Shown: positions 42,777-51,849 of the stretch, one piece after another
Numbering within the stretch: the first letter of the stretch is position 1
Layout: each line of letters begins with the position of its first letter
Assembly (NCBI GenBank): GCA_023957775.1
Contig: JAMLGR010000020.1
Location: 1 to 64,000, forward strand
Length of the DNA stretch: 64,000 nucleotides
Source: Fimbriimonadaceae bacterium
GTDB taxonomy: Bacteria > Armatimonadota > Fimbriimonadia > Fimbriimonadales > Fimbriimonadaceae
Direction of reading: 5' to 3'
The notes under the pieces: generated by a model
What the model was told of the DNA's origin: nothing
The model's database searches: none
What the model saw: the letters and a program-made list of their open reading frames with translations, nothing else
Translations under genes and position numbers: made by a program

Positions 42777-43766
42777 ATGGTGCCGACGCAGGTGTGGGAG
42801 GGCCGTTCGCTGGGCGCGCGCGCGCTGCGCACGTTGCTGTACCCCCTGTCGCTGCTCTACGCGGCGGGATGGCGGCTTTACCTCTTGGTCTACCGCTGGG
42901 GGCTCAAGCGACCTGTGGAAGCGCATCGGCCGGTCGTGTGTGTGGGAAACCTCGCGACCGGAGGAAGCGGCAAGACCCCCTTGACGGTGCACCTCGCCGA
43001 ACGGATCGCCGCCTCCGGTCGCAAGGTCGTCGTCGGGTGCAGCGGCTATGGCGGGCCCCACGAATCGGGTGCGACCCTCGCCCCGGCGGGGCCGCTCCGG
43101 GCGTCGGAGTGGGGGGATGAGCCGGCGCTGTTGCGCGAGCTTCTGCCCGCCGTGCCGCTTGTCGTGGGCCGTGCGCGCGTCGAGGCGGCGAGGCGCGTCG
43201 CCGAGGCGCATCCCGACGCTGTGCTCCTGATGGACGACGGGTTTCAACATCTGCCCCTCGTCAAGCACGTCCAGATCGTCCTCCAGTCGAACTCTCCCAA
43301 CACGATGTGCCTTCCCGCGGGTCCCCTTCGCGAGCCGCCGAACGCCCTGCGTCGGGCCGACTTGGTGCTTCCCGGGACGTTCGGCGTGGTCGCGGATCCG
43401 CTCGTGCTGGAGAGTCCCCAGGGAGGAAGGGTCGAAGTCGCCGACTCGGCGTCGGTGTTGTGCGCGATCGGCCGTCCCGACAGCTTCTGCGATGCGCTGA
43501 GGGCCATGGGGCTGACGCTCGATCCAATCCTCGTCCTCCCCGATCACGACCCGTTGACGGAAGGTAACCTCCTTGAGCGATTGCCAAGCGACCAACCTGT
43601 CGTGGTGACCGCCAAGGATTGGGTGAAGCTGCGGGAGCGGAGCGACGCGGGGGAGCGCAGGTGGTTGGTTGCGCGCCACCGGGTCCGCCTCGAGCCTGCG
43701 GACGCCTTTGCGGCATGGCTGGATCGTAAACTCGATGAAGTGGAGTCGCGTTCAAAAGAAGCTTGA
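42777..43766 (+). CDS. lpxK: tetraacyldisaccharide 4'-kinase
   Basis: 329 aa. N-terminal membrane helix (RTLLYPLSLLYAAGWRLYLL), Walker A CVGNLATGGSGKTPLTVHLA, Walker B-like VLLMDDGFQH, and PVVVTAKDWVKL near the end, all LpxK hallmarks. It phosphorylates the lipid A disaccharide at the 4' position on the inner face of the inner membrane, so the cell makes lipid A and has an outer membrane. First gene of an LPS operon; the next gene overlaps its 3' end by 32 bp. Confidence 0.93.
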   Translation: MVPTQVWEGRSLGARALRTLLYPLSLLYAAGWRLYLLVYRWGLKRPVEAHRPVVCVGNLATGGSGKTPLTVHLAERIAASGRKVVVGCSGYGGPHESGATLAPAGPLRASEWGDEPALLRELLPAVPLVVGRARVEAARRVAEAHPDAVLLMDDGFQHLPLVKHVQIVLQSNSPNTMCLPAGPLREPPNALRRADLVLPGTFGVVADPLVLESPQGGRVEVADSASVLCAIGRPDSFCDALRAMGLTLDPILVLPDHDPLTEGNLLERLPSDQPVVVTAKDWVKLRERSDAGERRWLVARHRVRLEPADAFAAWLDRKLDEVESRSKEA

Positions 43767-44637
43767 GGGCCGCTTGGGTGCGCTCGCGTTTGCCGTGGGT
43801 CAGATGTGGTTCGTGCGCAAGTCCCCGGAGGCCGCCGAACGCTCGGGAGAGCGCCTGGGCCGATTCTTCTTTCGCACGTTCGGCAAGTTCCGCGAGCGGG
43901 CGCGCTCCAATCTCGCACTCGCCCTGCCGGAGCTGGACGAAGCCGAGCGCGAGCGGATCGCACGCGAGGTGTTCCTCCATTTCGGACGCGTCATCGCTGA
44001 CTTCCTTCGAACGAAGGGACGATCCCAGCAAGAGGTGATGGACGGCTATGTCGAGATCGTCGGCATGGAACACCTCGACGCGGCAAGTGCCCTGGGGAAG
44101 GGTGTGGTCATAATCACCGGCCACTTCGGCAATTGGGAGCGGGCCGCGGCTTATTTCTCCGCGATCGGGACGCCGCTCCACGTGGTGGCGCGCGATGCCG
44201 ACGACGAGCAATTGAACGCGATGGTGGGCGAGCTGCGCGAGGCGGCCGGGCTCAAGGTCCTTTCCCGGGGCAGCGCCATGCGCGGGATCCTGACCACCCT
44301 GAGGCGGAACGGCTATGTGGCGATCTTGCCCGACCAGAACACCGAGGAGTCCTACGTGCCGTTCTTCGGGATGCCGGCCGGGACCGTGCAGGGGCCCGCG
44401 GTGATCCACTACCGGACCGGTGCGCCGATCATCCCGATCTACTCCATCTGGTTGGGCCCGAACCGGTACCGACTCGAGGTGCACTCACCCTTGGCAGCCG
44501 ACGAGGGTTTCGACGAGGTGGAGGGCATGACGCGCGCGGTGAACCGATCGATCGAGGAGGCGATCCGCCGCCACCCCGAACAGTGGCTCTGGCTGCACGA
44601 CCGTTGGAAATCCGCCCGCCGCAAGGGGTTGCTGTGA
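43735..44637 (+). CDS. lysophospholipid/lipid A acyltransferase (LpxL/HtrB family)
   Basis: 300 aa. The acyltransferase active-site motif is ITGHFGNWERAA, of the H-x4-E type that marks this branch of the family; then RGSAMRGILTTLRRNGYVAILPDQN and VPFFGMPAGTVQGPAV. It transfers secondary acyl chains to Kdo-lipid A at the inner membrane; whether lauroyl or myristoyl cannot be told. It starts within lpxK and overlaps the following GT9 gene by 4 bp. Confidence 0.9.
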   Translation: MKWSRVQKKLEGRLGALAFAVGQMWFVRKSPEAAERSGERLGRFFFRTFGKFRERARSNLALALPELDEAERERIAREVFLHFGRVIADFLRTKGRSQQEVMDGYVEIVGMEHLDAASALGKGVVIITGHFGNWERAAAYFSAIGTPLHVVARDADDEQLNAMVGELREAAGLKVLSRGSAMRGILTTLRRNGYVAILPDQNTEESYVPFFGMPAGTVQGPAVIHYRTGAPIIPIYSIWLGPNRYRLEVHSPLAADEGFDEVEGMTRAVNRSIEEAIRRHPEQWLWLHDRWKSARRKGLL

Positions 44638-45602
44638 GTGGCCCGAAGTTCCTGTTCGTCCGCTTTTCAGCCATCGGCGACTGCGTGATGGCGCTGCCGG
44701 CGGTCACCGCCGTCCGCCAGGCCATTCCGGGCGCGTTCATCGCCTGGGCCGTGGACAGCCGCTGTGCGCCGGTGATCGACACGCGGCGGCTCGTCGACCA
44801 CGTGCAGGAGTTTCCCCGCGATCGCTGGAAGCGCGAAAGCTGGTCGGTCGCAACGTGGCGCGACCAGGTTCGCCACTACCTCCTGCTGCGCCGGTTCCGC
44901 TTCGACTTCGGGATCGACCTTCAAGGGCACAGCAAGACCGCCCTTTGCCTGCGCCTTGCGTCGCCCAAGCGCTCGGTGAGCGTGCCTGCGACCGACGTCT
45001 TCGCCCGCATCTTGAACCGGCCTTGCCGGACGGAGATCGGGGCCCTGCATACGGTGGAAGCCCATCTCGCGGTGCTCGGAGAGCTTGGCGATTTCCCCGC
45101 TCCGTCGGGGCCCATCCTTCCGGACCTGACTCGGGAGCGGGAGGCGGTTCTTCCCCGCCTTCCCCAGGACCCGTTTGCCACCCTCTCGACGGGAGCCGGG
45201 GCTCCAAACAAGCTCTATCCGCCGGCGCTTTGGTCCCAAGTCGGCGCGCGGCTCCAGTCCGCGGGGGTCTCGGTCGTCTGGACAGGCGGCCCGGGCGACG
45301 CCGTCCCCGAACTGCCGGGGGCGACCAGTTTGGTCGGCGCTTTGACGCTGCGCGAGTCGATGGCGGCGATCGCCGGCAGCGCCGTCCATCTTTCGGGCGA
45401 TACGGGAAGTGGGCATCTTGCGGCGGCCTACGGGGTGCCCACCGTCACGGTCTTCGGGCCGATGGACCCTGCGCGCTACCGACCCTACACCCACCGCGGC
45501 ACCGTGTTGCGCGAAGGGGGAGATCCGGCGAACGTCCGCCCCGAGGCGATCGCGGCGGCGGCTCTCGCCTTCCTGGAGGAAGATGGCTCGCTTCCTCGTT
45601 AG
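44634..45602 (+). CDS. glycosyltransferase family 9 (heptosyltransferase-like)
   Basis: 322 aa from a GTG overlapping the previous stop (GTGA). GT9 motifs: FLFVRFSAIGDCVMALPAV at the start, FDFGIDLQGHSKTALCLRL, and the donor-binding GDTGSGHLAAAYGVPTVTVFG. Adds ADP-heptose or a related sugar to the LPS core on the cytoplasmic side. The core-binding G-D-T-G-x-x-H motif is intact. Confidence 0.88.
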   Translation: MSGPKFLFVRFSAIGDCVMALPAVTAVRQAIPGAFIAWAVDSRCAPVIDTRRLVDHVQEFPRDRWKRESWSVATWRDQVRHYLLLRRFRFDFGIDLQGHSKTALCLRLASPKRSVSVPATDVFARILNRPCRTEIGALHTVEAHLAVLGELGDFPAPSGPILPDLTREREAVLPRLPQDPFATLSTGAGAPNKLYPPALWSQVGARLQSAGVSVVWTGGPGDAVPELPGATSLVGALTLRESMAAIAGSAVHLSGDTGSGHLAAAYGVPTVTVFGPMDPARYRPYTHRGTVLREGGDPANVRPEAIAAAALAFLEEDGSLPR

Positions 45603-46521
45603 CCGGCTCTCGTCGTTGGGCGACGTGGTCTGCTCGCTCCCGGCCGCCTCGGCGTTGAAGAGGGGCCACCCTGGTTGCGAAATCGTGTGGGTGGTCGATC
45701 CGAGATTCGCCGGGGTGGTCGAGTGTTGCGGCGCCGTCGATCGCGTCGTGCGGGCACGCCCCGGCTTCCGTCCTTCGAGCTGGCCGCGCCACGAGGGCGA
45801 ATTCGAGGCGGCCCTCGATCTCCAGGGCCTCCTGAAGAGCGCGCTTGCGATCGCGAGGGCGCGCGTGGGCCGCAGGGTGGGTTACCACTGGCAGCGCGAG
45901 GGAGCGCAGTTCTTCAGCGACCGGGTGCTTCCCGACCCCTCCTCCCACCACATCGTGGACCAGTACGTGGACGTTGCGCGCGCGGTGGGCGGGGTCGCCG
46001 ATCGGGCCGAGTTCCGCCTCGAGCCGAATCCCGAGGCGCGCGAGCGCGTCCGGGCGAAGTTGGCGGAACGGGGAGTGGCCGCTCCCTATGTCGTGGTGAA
46101 CCCCGGGGCGGCGTGGGCGACGAAGCGATGGCCCGCCGGGCATTTCGCCTCGCTGATCGACCGAATCCAGGCGTCGGGCGTTCGCGCTGTGCTCATCGGA
46201 GGCAACGCGGAGGCGGACCGCGCTTCGGCGTCCGGCGTCGAAGGCGCCTGCTCCTCCTCTCCGGCGAACGTGGTGGGGGAGACGTCGATCGTGGAGTTGA
46301 TCGCGCTGGTTGGCGACGCGCTGGGCCACGTAGGAGGCGACACGGGAAGCACCCACCTGGCCGCGGCGATGGACGTTCCCGCGTTCGGCCTCTACTCGAT
46401 CACGCGTCCGCAGCGCTCGTGCCCCTACGGCCAAATCGAGCGGTGCTTCCACGACCCCGATTCCCTCGCGGGCATCACCCCCGATGCCGTTTGGGATAGG
46501 ATGCTCTCGGTGATGCCTTGA
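45583..46521 (+). CDS. glycosyltransferase family 9 (second heptosyltransferase-like)
   Basis: 312 aa. Motifs as in its neighbour: VSRLSSLGDVVCSLPAAS, FEAALDLQGLLKSALAI and HVGGDTGSTHLAAAMDVPAF. It overlaps the previous gene by 20 bp and the next by 4 bp. The two GT9 copies are clearly diverged, so they likely add successive core sugars (WaaC/WaaF-like) and are not a recent duplication. Confidence 0.88.
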   Translation: MARFLVSRLSSLGDVVCSLPAASALKRGHPGCEIVWVVDPRFAGVVECCGAVDRVVRARPGFRPSSWPRHEGEFEAALDLQGLLKSALAIARARVGRRVGYHWQREGAQFFSDRVLPDPSSHHIVDQYVDVARAVGGVADRAEFRLEPNPEARERVRAKLAERGVAAPYVVVNPGAAWATKRWPAGHFASLIDRIQASGVRAVLIGGNAEADRASASGVEGACSSSPANVVGETSIVELIALVGDALGHVGGDTGSTHLAAAMDVPAFGLYSITRPQRSCPYGQIERCFHDPDSLAGITPDAVWDRMLSVMP

Positions 46522-46973
46522 GTGTCGTCGATCTGAATGAAGCGGTCCGCCTGCGCCAGGGGAAGCGGCTCGTGCTGACCAACGGGGTGTTCGACCTCCT
46601 TCACGCCGGTCACGTGCGGTTGCTCGAAGCCGCTCGGGCGCATGGAGACCTCCTGATCGTCGGGATCAACTCGGACGCGTCGGTGCGGCGCCTCGGCAAG
46701 GGGCCCCATCGCCCGATCCACCCGCAGGAGGACCGCGCCGAGGTGCTCGCGGCGCTGCGGTGCGTGGATGCGGTCGTGATTTTCGACGAATCGAATCCGA
46801 TTGCCCTGATCGAGGCCCTCCGGCCGGAGGTGCACGTCAAGGGTGGGGATTATCGGCTCGAGGAGCTTCCGGAGACGCCCGTGGTACAGGGATACGGTGG
46901 GGAGGTGGTCCTCCTCCCCTTGCTGGAGGGGCGTTCGACGACGTCGGCGCTGCGCAAGGCGGGCCTGGAATGA
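46518..46973 (+). CDS. rfaE2: D-glycero-beta-D-manno-heptose-1-phosphate adenylyltransferase (RfaE domain II)
   Basis: 151 aa from a TTG (TTGA overlap). Nucleotidyltransferase motif LTNGVFDLLHAGHVRLLEAA (H-x-G-H), then GINSDASVRRLGKGPHRPI and GRSTTSALRKAG (S-T-T). This is only the adenylyltransferase half of HldE; the sugar kinase half is not in this window and would have to be encoded elsewhere. Makes ADP-heptose for the GT9 enzymes beside it. Confidence 0.88.
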   Translation: MSVVDLNEAVRLRQGKRLVLTNGVFDLLHAGHVRLLEAARAHGDLLIVGINSDASVRRLGKGPHRPIHPQEDRAEVLAALRCVDAVVIFDESNPIALIEALRPEVHVKGGDYRLEELPETPVVQGYGGEVVLLPLLEGRSTTSALRKAGLE

Positions 46974-47737
46974 AGGTGTTCGACTCGGACCCCCAGTTGC
47001 GCTGGCTCTTCTGCCTCACCCACCCCGATGACGAGATCGCCATCTGCGCCTGGATTCGCGTGCTGACCTCCCATGGCGTCGAGGTGTTCTTAAGCTGGAC
47101 GCACGACACCCCCGTGCGCGAGGCCGAGGCCCGGGCCGCCGCGGATCGCCTTGGAGTCCCGCAGGACCGGCTCTTCTTCCACCACGCCCAAGACGGTTTG
47201 GCGTTGGAGGAGCTCGCCCTCCTCAAGGCCAGCTTTCAGACGATGATGAACGCCGTCCAGCCGGATCGCGTCGCCTGCGGCGCGTTCGAGCACGGGCACC
47301 TCGACCACGACGCGACCAACTTCTTGGTCAACCACACGTTCGGGGGTGTCGTTCTCGAGTTTCCGCTCTACCATCCGTACCTCACCTGGCTCCAAACGTT
47401 GAATCGGTTTTCGGATCCCACGGGCGAAGAGGTGTTGCGGCTCAGTCCCGAGGAGCGGCGTTTCAAGAGCGCGTTCAGCAAGCACTATCCCAGCCAGAAC
47501 ATCCGTCGCGTCCTCGTCTGGTACGAGGTGTACCGCGCGATGACGCTCCGGCCGCTGGACCTGCGGGACACGGAGCGGATGCGCGTCCAAACGCACAAAG
47601 ACTTCTTGACGCCCAACGCCCCTCCGAAGCTGGCTGCGAGGATCCTCGCGTCGCCCCAATGGAAGCGGTGGTGCGCCGCGGTGGCACCCCATCTCGGCGT
47701 CCCCGACCCCGTCGTGGCGCGAACGTCTACACTGTAG
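46970..47737 (+). CDS. PIG-L (LmbE) family deacetylase
   Basis: 255 aa, ATGA overlap with the previous gene. Zinc motif CLTHPDDEIAICAW (H-x-D-D), FEHGHLDHDATN (the H-x-x-D-H motif), and PQWKRW near the end. Soluble, unlike the membrane-anchored paralogue at 15450. Its place inside the LPS operon suggests it deacetylates a GlcNAc of the core or of a core precursor, but this is inference. The C-terminal ~80 residues (RFKSAFSKHYPSQNI on) are longer than in minimal PIG-L enzymes. Confidence 0.8.
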   Translation: MKVFDSDPQLRWLFCLTHPDDEIAICAWIRVLTSHGVEVFLSWTHDTPVREAEARAAADRLGVPQDRLFFHHAQDGLALEELALLKASFQTMMNAVQPDRVACGAFEHGHLDHDATNFLVNHTFGGVVLEFPLYHPYLTWLQTLNRFSDPTGEEVLRLSPEERRFKSAFSKHYPSQNIRRVLVWYEVYRAMTLRPLDLRDTERMRVQTHKDFLTPNAPPKLAARILASPQWKRWCAAVAPHLGVPDPVVARTSTL

Positions 47738-47740
47738 CCT

Positions 47741-48613
47741 GTGTTTCGCAGGTTGATGCAGCAGGTGGACCGGCTTACAGGCCGGGGGGTGATCGACGAG
47801 CAGCTCTACGAAGAGCTGGAGGAGCTGCTTCTCCAGGCCGACACCAATGTGCACACGATCGGGGAGATCCTCGAGGAGCTGCGCAAGGAGGTGCGCTCGC
47901 AACGCGTGCGGACGCCCGGCGAGATCCGCGAGGCGCTGAAAGCCTCCATCGTGCGTCGGTTCAACCAGCCTTCGGCCGTAGGTCTGGACATGGCGGACGA
48001 GGGACCGACCGTGTACCTGTTCGTCGGGGTGAACGGCGCCGGCAAGACCACCACGATCGCCAAGGTCGCGCATCTCCTGAAGAAGCGGGGATTCTCCGTG
48101 CTCATGGCCGCGGGGGACACGTTTCGGGCCGCCGCGATCGAGCAGTTGGAGATCTGGGCGCATCGGGTGGGCTGCGACTTCGTTCGGAGCCAGCCCGGGG
48201 CGGACGCGGCCTCCGTGCTCTTCGACGCGATCACGGCGGCGAAAGCGCGCGGCACCGACTTCGTGCTGGCCGACACGGCCGGCCGACAACACAGCAAGAG
48301 CAACCTGATGGCCGAACTGGCCAAGGTGTCTGGCGTGGCCGAGAAGGCCCTGGGGCGGAAGCCCGACGAGATCTTGCTGGTGATCGACGCGAACACGGGC
48401 CAGAACGCGATCCGCCAGGCCGAGGAGTTCATCAAGGCCGCCCGCGTGACGGGGCTGGTCCTGACCAAGCTCGACGGGACCTCGCGAGGAGGGGCGTTGA
48501 TCGGGGTTTACGACCGGTTCAAAGTTCCAATCAAGTTGGTGGGAGTGGGCGAAAAGGTCGAGGATCTGCTGGATTTCAAGCCGGACCGTTTTGCGGCGAG
48601 CCTGTTCGACTAG
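47741..48613 (+). CDS. ftsY: signal recognition particle receptor FtsY
   Basis: 290 aa from a GTG; TACACT ends 7 nt upstream, inside the end of the previous gene. No acidic A domain: the protein starts almost directly with the N domain ([11 protein letters not shown]). G domain: [18 protein letters not shown] (G1), [11 protein letters not shown] (G2), LADTAGRQH (G3), [15 protein letters not shown] (G4/G5). It receives SRP-ribosome complexes at the membrane. Ends in TAG, whose bases are shared with the convergent gene's stop (CTAG). Confidence 0.93.
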   Translation: MFRRLMQQVDRLTGRGVIDEQLYEELEELLLQADTNVHTIGEILEELRKEVRSQRVRTPGEIREALKASIVRRFNQPSAVGLDMADEGPTVYLFVGVNGAGKTTTIAKVAHLLKKRGFSVLMAAGDTFRAAAIEQLEIWAHRVGCDFVRSQPGADAASVLFDAITAAKARGTDFVLADTAGRQHSKSNLMAELAKVSGVAEKALGRKPDEILLVIDANTGQNAIRQAEEFIKAARVTGLVLTKLDGTSRGGALIGVYDRFKVPIKLVGVGEKVEDLLDFKPDRFAASLFD

Positions 48614-48849
48614 CGTGTCGTCGACATCTCGCGGCGGCCTTTCCGAAGGGCCTCAGCGTGTCTGAGCACCGCGCCTAAGGTCAGGGCCAGCGTCGTGGCG
48701 CCGACACCCAGATCGTCGAGCCAGCCGACGACCGGGAGGATGTCGGGGATGAAGTCGATCGGTGACAGCCCGTAGGCCAGCGCCAGGGCGGGCAGCCAAC
48801 GCGCCCACTTAGGGAGGTCGGGATCACGGAACGCCCGCCACGCGTCCAT
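48610..48849 (-). CDS. YkvA-family (DUF1232) small membrane protein
   Basis: 79 aa. One helix ([20 protein letters not shown]) with the DUF1232 core L-S-P-I-D-x-I-P-D, then [10 protein letters not shown]. Family function unknown; genome context often envelope-related. Start taken at the ATG at 48849 (WMDAWRAF...); a start up to ~48918 is possible. Its stop overlaps the ftsY stop. Confidence 0.8.
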   Translation of the reverse strand: MDAWRAFRDPDLPKWARWLPALALAYGLSPIDFIPDILPVVGWLDDLGVGATTLALTLGAVLRHAEALRKGRREMSTTR

Positions 48850-48888
48850 CCAGGAGATCCAGCGTCTCACACTCCTGTGACGACTAGT

Positions 48889-49093
48889 CGTGCCTCCGGG
48901 TTGCCGGCGTGGGACCAACGCCCCCAGCCCGCCCGCGCTCCCAGGTCATCCCGCGCTCCCAGGTCATCCCGAGCGCAGTCGAGGGATCTGGCTGTGCAGG
49001 ACCGTAGAATCGCAGCAACCACCGCGATCACGCTCGGCTCGGACCTCAAGATCCCTCGACTGCGCTCGGGATGACCGCGGGCGCTCGGGAATC
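48889..49093. repeat. inverted-repeat element (GGTCATCCCGAGCGCAGTCG arms)
   Basis: Arms of 28 bp at 48962-48989 and 49049-49076 are perfect inverse complements; the arm starts GGTCATCCCGAGCGCAGTCG. The left side also has a tandem 18-bp repeat (GCGCTCCCAGGTCATCCC, at 48935 and 48953). The 59 bp between the arms hold no gene. The tyrS stop is at 49094. This type of repeat is common in many bacterial genomes. Confidence 0.85.
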
Positions 49094-50305
49094 CTACGGT
49101 ACGAGTTTGCGGAACTGGTGCTTTCCGACGCGCAGGACCTTCCCGTAGAGGGCCTCGGGTTGCAGCGCCGCCATGGGCTCGGAGAGCTTCTCTTCGTCCA
49201 AGCGAACCGCCCCAGCCTGCATCAGCCGACGCGCCTCGCTGTTGCTCTTGGAGAGCCCGAGGGCCGTGATCAGTGCCGCGATGCCCACCGATCCGTCGGC
49301 TGCCAACTCCTTGGGAATGGTCGCCTCCTGGGCTTCGACGGGCTGTTTGCGTTCGCTGAACGTGCGGACGAAGTACGCGTCCGCCTCGTCGGCGGCCAGG
49401 GGCGAGTGGTAGAGCGCGACGATCTCGCGCGCCAGCCGGCGCTTGACGTCCCGCGGATTCGCGGAGCCTGCGGCCGCTTGCCCGCACAGGTCCCGCACCT
49501 CGTCCATCGGCACGTCGGTGCAAAGCTCGAACCAGTTCTCCATCTGGCCGTCGGGGATGGACATCGTCTTGCCGTACATGTCGTTCGGCTCGTCGATGAT
49601 CGACACGTAGTTCCCGAGCGATTGCGACATCTTCTCCTTGCCGTCCGTGCCGATGAGGAGCGGACTGAGCATGACGACCTGGGGTTCCATCTCGTACTGG
49701 CTCATGAGCGTGCGCCCCATGAGGTTGTTGAACTTCTGGTCGTTGCCGCCCAACTCGATGTCCGAGCGCATGGCGACGGAGTCGTAGGCCTGACAGAGAG
49801 GATAGAGAATCTCGTGAAGCGCGATGGGACGCTGTTCCTCGAGTCGGTTGGCAAAGTCGTCCCGTTCGAGAATCCGGGCGACGGTCGTGCGCCCCGCCAA
49901 CCGGATCACGTCCTCGAAGGTCATGGGGCCCAGCCAATCGCGGTTGAACAAGATCTCGGTTTGGTCGGGGTCGAGGATCTTGTAGATCTGCTTGCTGACG
50001 GCCTCCACGTTCGCCTGGACCTGCTCGCGGGTGAGTTGGGGCCGTGTCTTGCTCTTCCCGCTCGGGTCTCCGATTTGCGCCGTGAAATCGCCGATGATCA
50101 GGCAGGCGGTGTGGCCAAGGCGCTGGAAGTCGCGCAGCTTCCGCAGGACCACGGCCCAGCCAAGGGTCACATGCCCAACCGTGGGGTCGACGCCAAGCTT
50201 GACGCGCAACTGCTTGCCCGACTTCAGCTTGGATGCGAGGTCCTCCTCGCTGATGATCTCCGTGGTCCCACGCCTGAGAATCGCTAGTTGGTCTTCGACC
50301 GTCAT
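49094..50305 (-). CDS. tyrS: tyrosyl-tRNA synthetase with altered HIGH motif
   Basis: 403 aa. Class I: KMSKS in DGKEKMSQSLGNYV, tyrosine-pocket helix and QAYDSVAMRSDIELGGNDQK, a C-terminal S4 domain (SEARRLMQAGAVRLDEEKLS). The HIGH box, usually DPT-x4-HLGH, reads DPTVGHVTLGWAVVLRKL, so T and W replace the two histidines. It charges tRNA-Tyr. The rest is intact, and the single domain order is normal, so a working enzyme with a variant signature is the simplest reading. TATCCT lies 9 nt before the ATG. Confidence 0.92.
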   Translation of the reverse strand: MTVEDQLAILRRGTTEIISEEDLASKLKSGKQLRVKLGVDPTVGHVTLGWAVVLRKLRDFQRLGHTACLIIGDFTAQIGDPSGKSKTRPQLTREQVQANVEAVSKQIYKILDPDQTEILFNRDWLGPMTFEDVIRLAGRTTVARILERDDFANRLEEQRPIALHEILYPLCQAYDSVAMRSDIELGGNDQKFNNLMGRTLMSQYEMEPQVVMLSPLLIGTDGKEKMSQSLGNYVSIIDEPNDMYGKTMSIPDGQMENWFELCTDVPMDEVRDLCGQAAAGSANPRDVKRRLAREIVALYHSPLAADEADAYFVRTFSERKQPVEAQEATIPKELAADGSVGIAALITALGLSKSNSEARRLMQAGAVRLDEEKLSEPMAALQPEALYGKVLRVGKHQFRKLVP

Positions 50306-50330
50306 CGGGGGGACAGGATACCTTTTGGCG

Positions 50331-51746
50331 CTAGGCGAACTGGAATTCGGGCGCCCCGAAGATCAGGCGGCTGACCGCGCCCCCGGTGGCGTTCGCATTC
50401 GCCTGGGTGACGCGTCCGTCGGACGCCATCTCGGCGGCTTTGACCAGTTCGGGCTTCTTGGAGGCGGCCAGGGGGGCGTCGTAGAGGGACAGCAGCGTGT
50501 CCACCACCCCGGCGGGCGTCGGGTCCTTGGCGAAGAGTCCGAAGGCGGGGAAGCGAATGGCGAGGCGGCGGGATCCCGGGCTTGGCGTCACGGTCCCGAA
50601 CAGCGTGTCGGACCATTTGATGCGCTCGACCATCGTCGCGGACGAGATCCAGGCGGCGCCTCCTTCCCATCCCGAAACGTCGGGCGGATACAGCAGACGC
50701 ATCCCCATCGCGCTCGCGGAGGTCGCCATCGCGGTGGCGGGAAGAAGCCGCCCCCGAAGGTTTTGGCCCTGGCCGCTTCGGGCGGCGTTGGCGGTCGCTT
50801 CGCCGATGCCCAGTTGGCGGATGGTGGCGACGGTGAAGTCGATCGGGTTCTTGTAGACCTTCCGCTCGGCCTTGGCAGAGTAGAACTCGGAGGAGCGCAT
50901 GATGTCGCGGAGGAGGCCCTTGATGTCGAGGCCGGAGTCGCGGAAGCGCGTGGCGAGCCGGTCGACGAGCGCGGGTTCGGGATCGGGGTAGGCGAACCAC
51001 TCCCAAAGCTTGCCGGTCAGGTACTTGGCGGTTTGGGGTTGGCCGCAAAGGAGCCCGATCACGTCCTCGCCGGAGAAGTTGCCTTTGCTTCCAAGGAACT
51101 CCTTGACGCCGGAGTCGTGCAATGCGGGGCGGTACAGAAAGGTCGCTTTCGGTATTCCTTCGGCCTGTCGGTTGAGGCGTCCGATCGACCAGCCGGTGAA
51201 GGCGCGGGCAGACTCCTGGATATCCTTCTCGGTGTAGTGGCCGATGCCCAGCGTGAACAGTTCCATGACCTCGCGTGCAAAGTTCTCGTTGGGCTTGCCA
51301 CGCACGTTGAACTGGTTGTCGAGCCAAAAGAGCATGGCGGGGTCCTGGCTGACCTCGAGCAGCAGCGTTCTGAAGTCGCCGGTCGCATGCTTGCGCAGCA
51401 CCTCGTTCTGCTGGTACATGAGCGGCGCCTGGTTGACTTTCGCCGCGCTGGTGGCAAAGTGGTCGTGCCAGAACAGCGTCATCTTCTCAAGCAGCGGCCG
51501 CCGGGTGGTGATCAGCTTGAAGCCCCACCAGGTGATCAGCCCCGGGACGTTCACCTGGCCGTTGTTGTTGGCCAACTCCGAGGGATCGAGGTCGATGGCC
51601 TCCTGGACGGACTCGTAGTCCAGCAGTCGATCGATCGCTCCATCGAATCCGTCCTGCAGGTAGTAGTCCAGCTCGGCTTCGCTGGCTCCGAGGCCGAATC
51701 GCCTCAGCAGGTGCGCGCACTTTTCCCGATCGGTTTTCAGGGCCAT
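50331..51746 (-). CDS. DUF1800 family protein
   Basis: 471 aa. Signature phrases: AHLLRRFGLGASEAELDYYL at the N-terminus, VPGLITWWGFKLITTRRPLL, FWHDHFATSAAKVNQAPLMY, NENFAREVMELFTLGIGHY and ESARAFTGWSIG. No signal peptide by eye, although the family is often exported with a DUF1501 protein; no DUF1501 gene is adjacent. Function unknown. The ATG directly abuts AGGATA on the plus strand, so the promoter is unclear. Confidence 0.85.
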   Translation of the reverse strand: MALKTDREKCAHLLRRFGLGASEAELDYYLQDGFDGAIDRLLDYESVQEAIDLDPSELANNNGQVNVPGLITWWGFKLITTRRPLLEKMTLFWHDHFATSAAKVNQAPLMYQQNEVLRKHATGDFRTLLLEVSQDPAMLFWLDNQFNVRGKPNENFAREVMELFTLGIGHYTEKDIQESARAFTGWSIGRLNRQAEGIPKATFLYRPALHDSGVKEFLGSKGNFSGEDVIGLLCGQPQTAKYLTGKLWEWFAYPDPEPALVDRLATRFRDSGLDIKGLLRDIMRSSEFYSAKAERKVYKNPIDFTVATIRQLGIGEATANAARSGQGQNLRGRLLPATAMATSASAMGMRLLYPPDVSGWEGGAAWISSATMVERIKWSDTLFGTVTPSPGSRRLAIRFPAFGLFAKDPTPAGVVDTLLSLYDAPLAASKKPELVKAAEMASDGRVTQANANATGGAVSRLIFGAPEFQFA

Positions 51747-51849
51747 AGGATAGATGACGTTTCGCCGGTCGGCGGGTTCACCTGTCCCAAAAGTGAAACA
51801 GGCCCCGGCCGATTGGCCGAGACCCGTCTTGGAAACCGCGATGCGGGCG

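Noticed and set aside
41433-43679. 748-codon minus-strand ORF across mtaB and lpxK
   Set aside because: Different frame from mtaB and shadow-like composition.
48877-49074. 65-codon ORF inside the inverted-repeat element
   Set aside because: Encoded wholly by repeat arms; no independent evidence.
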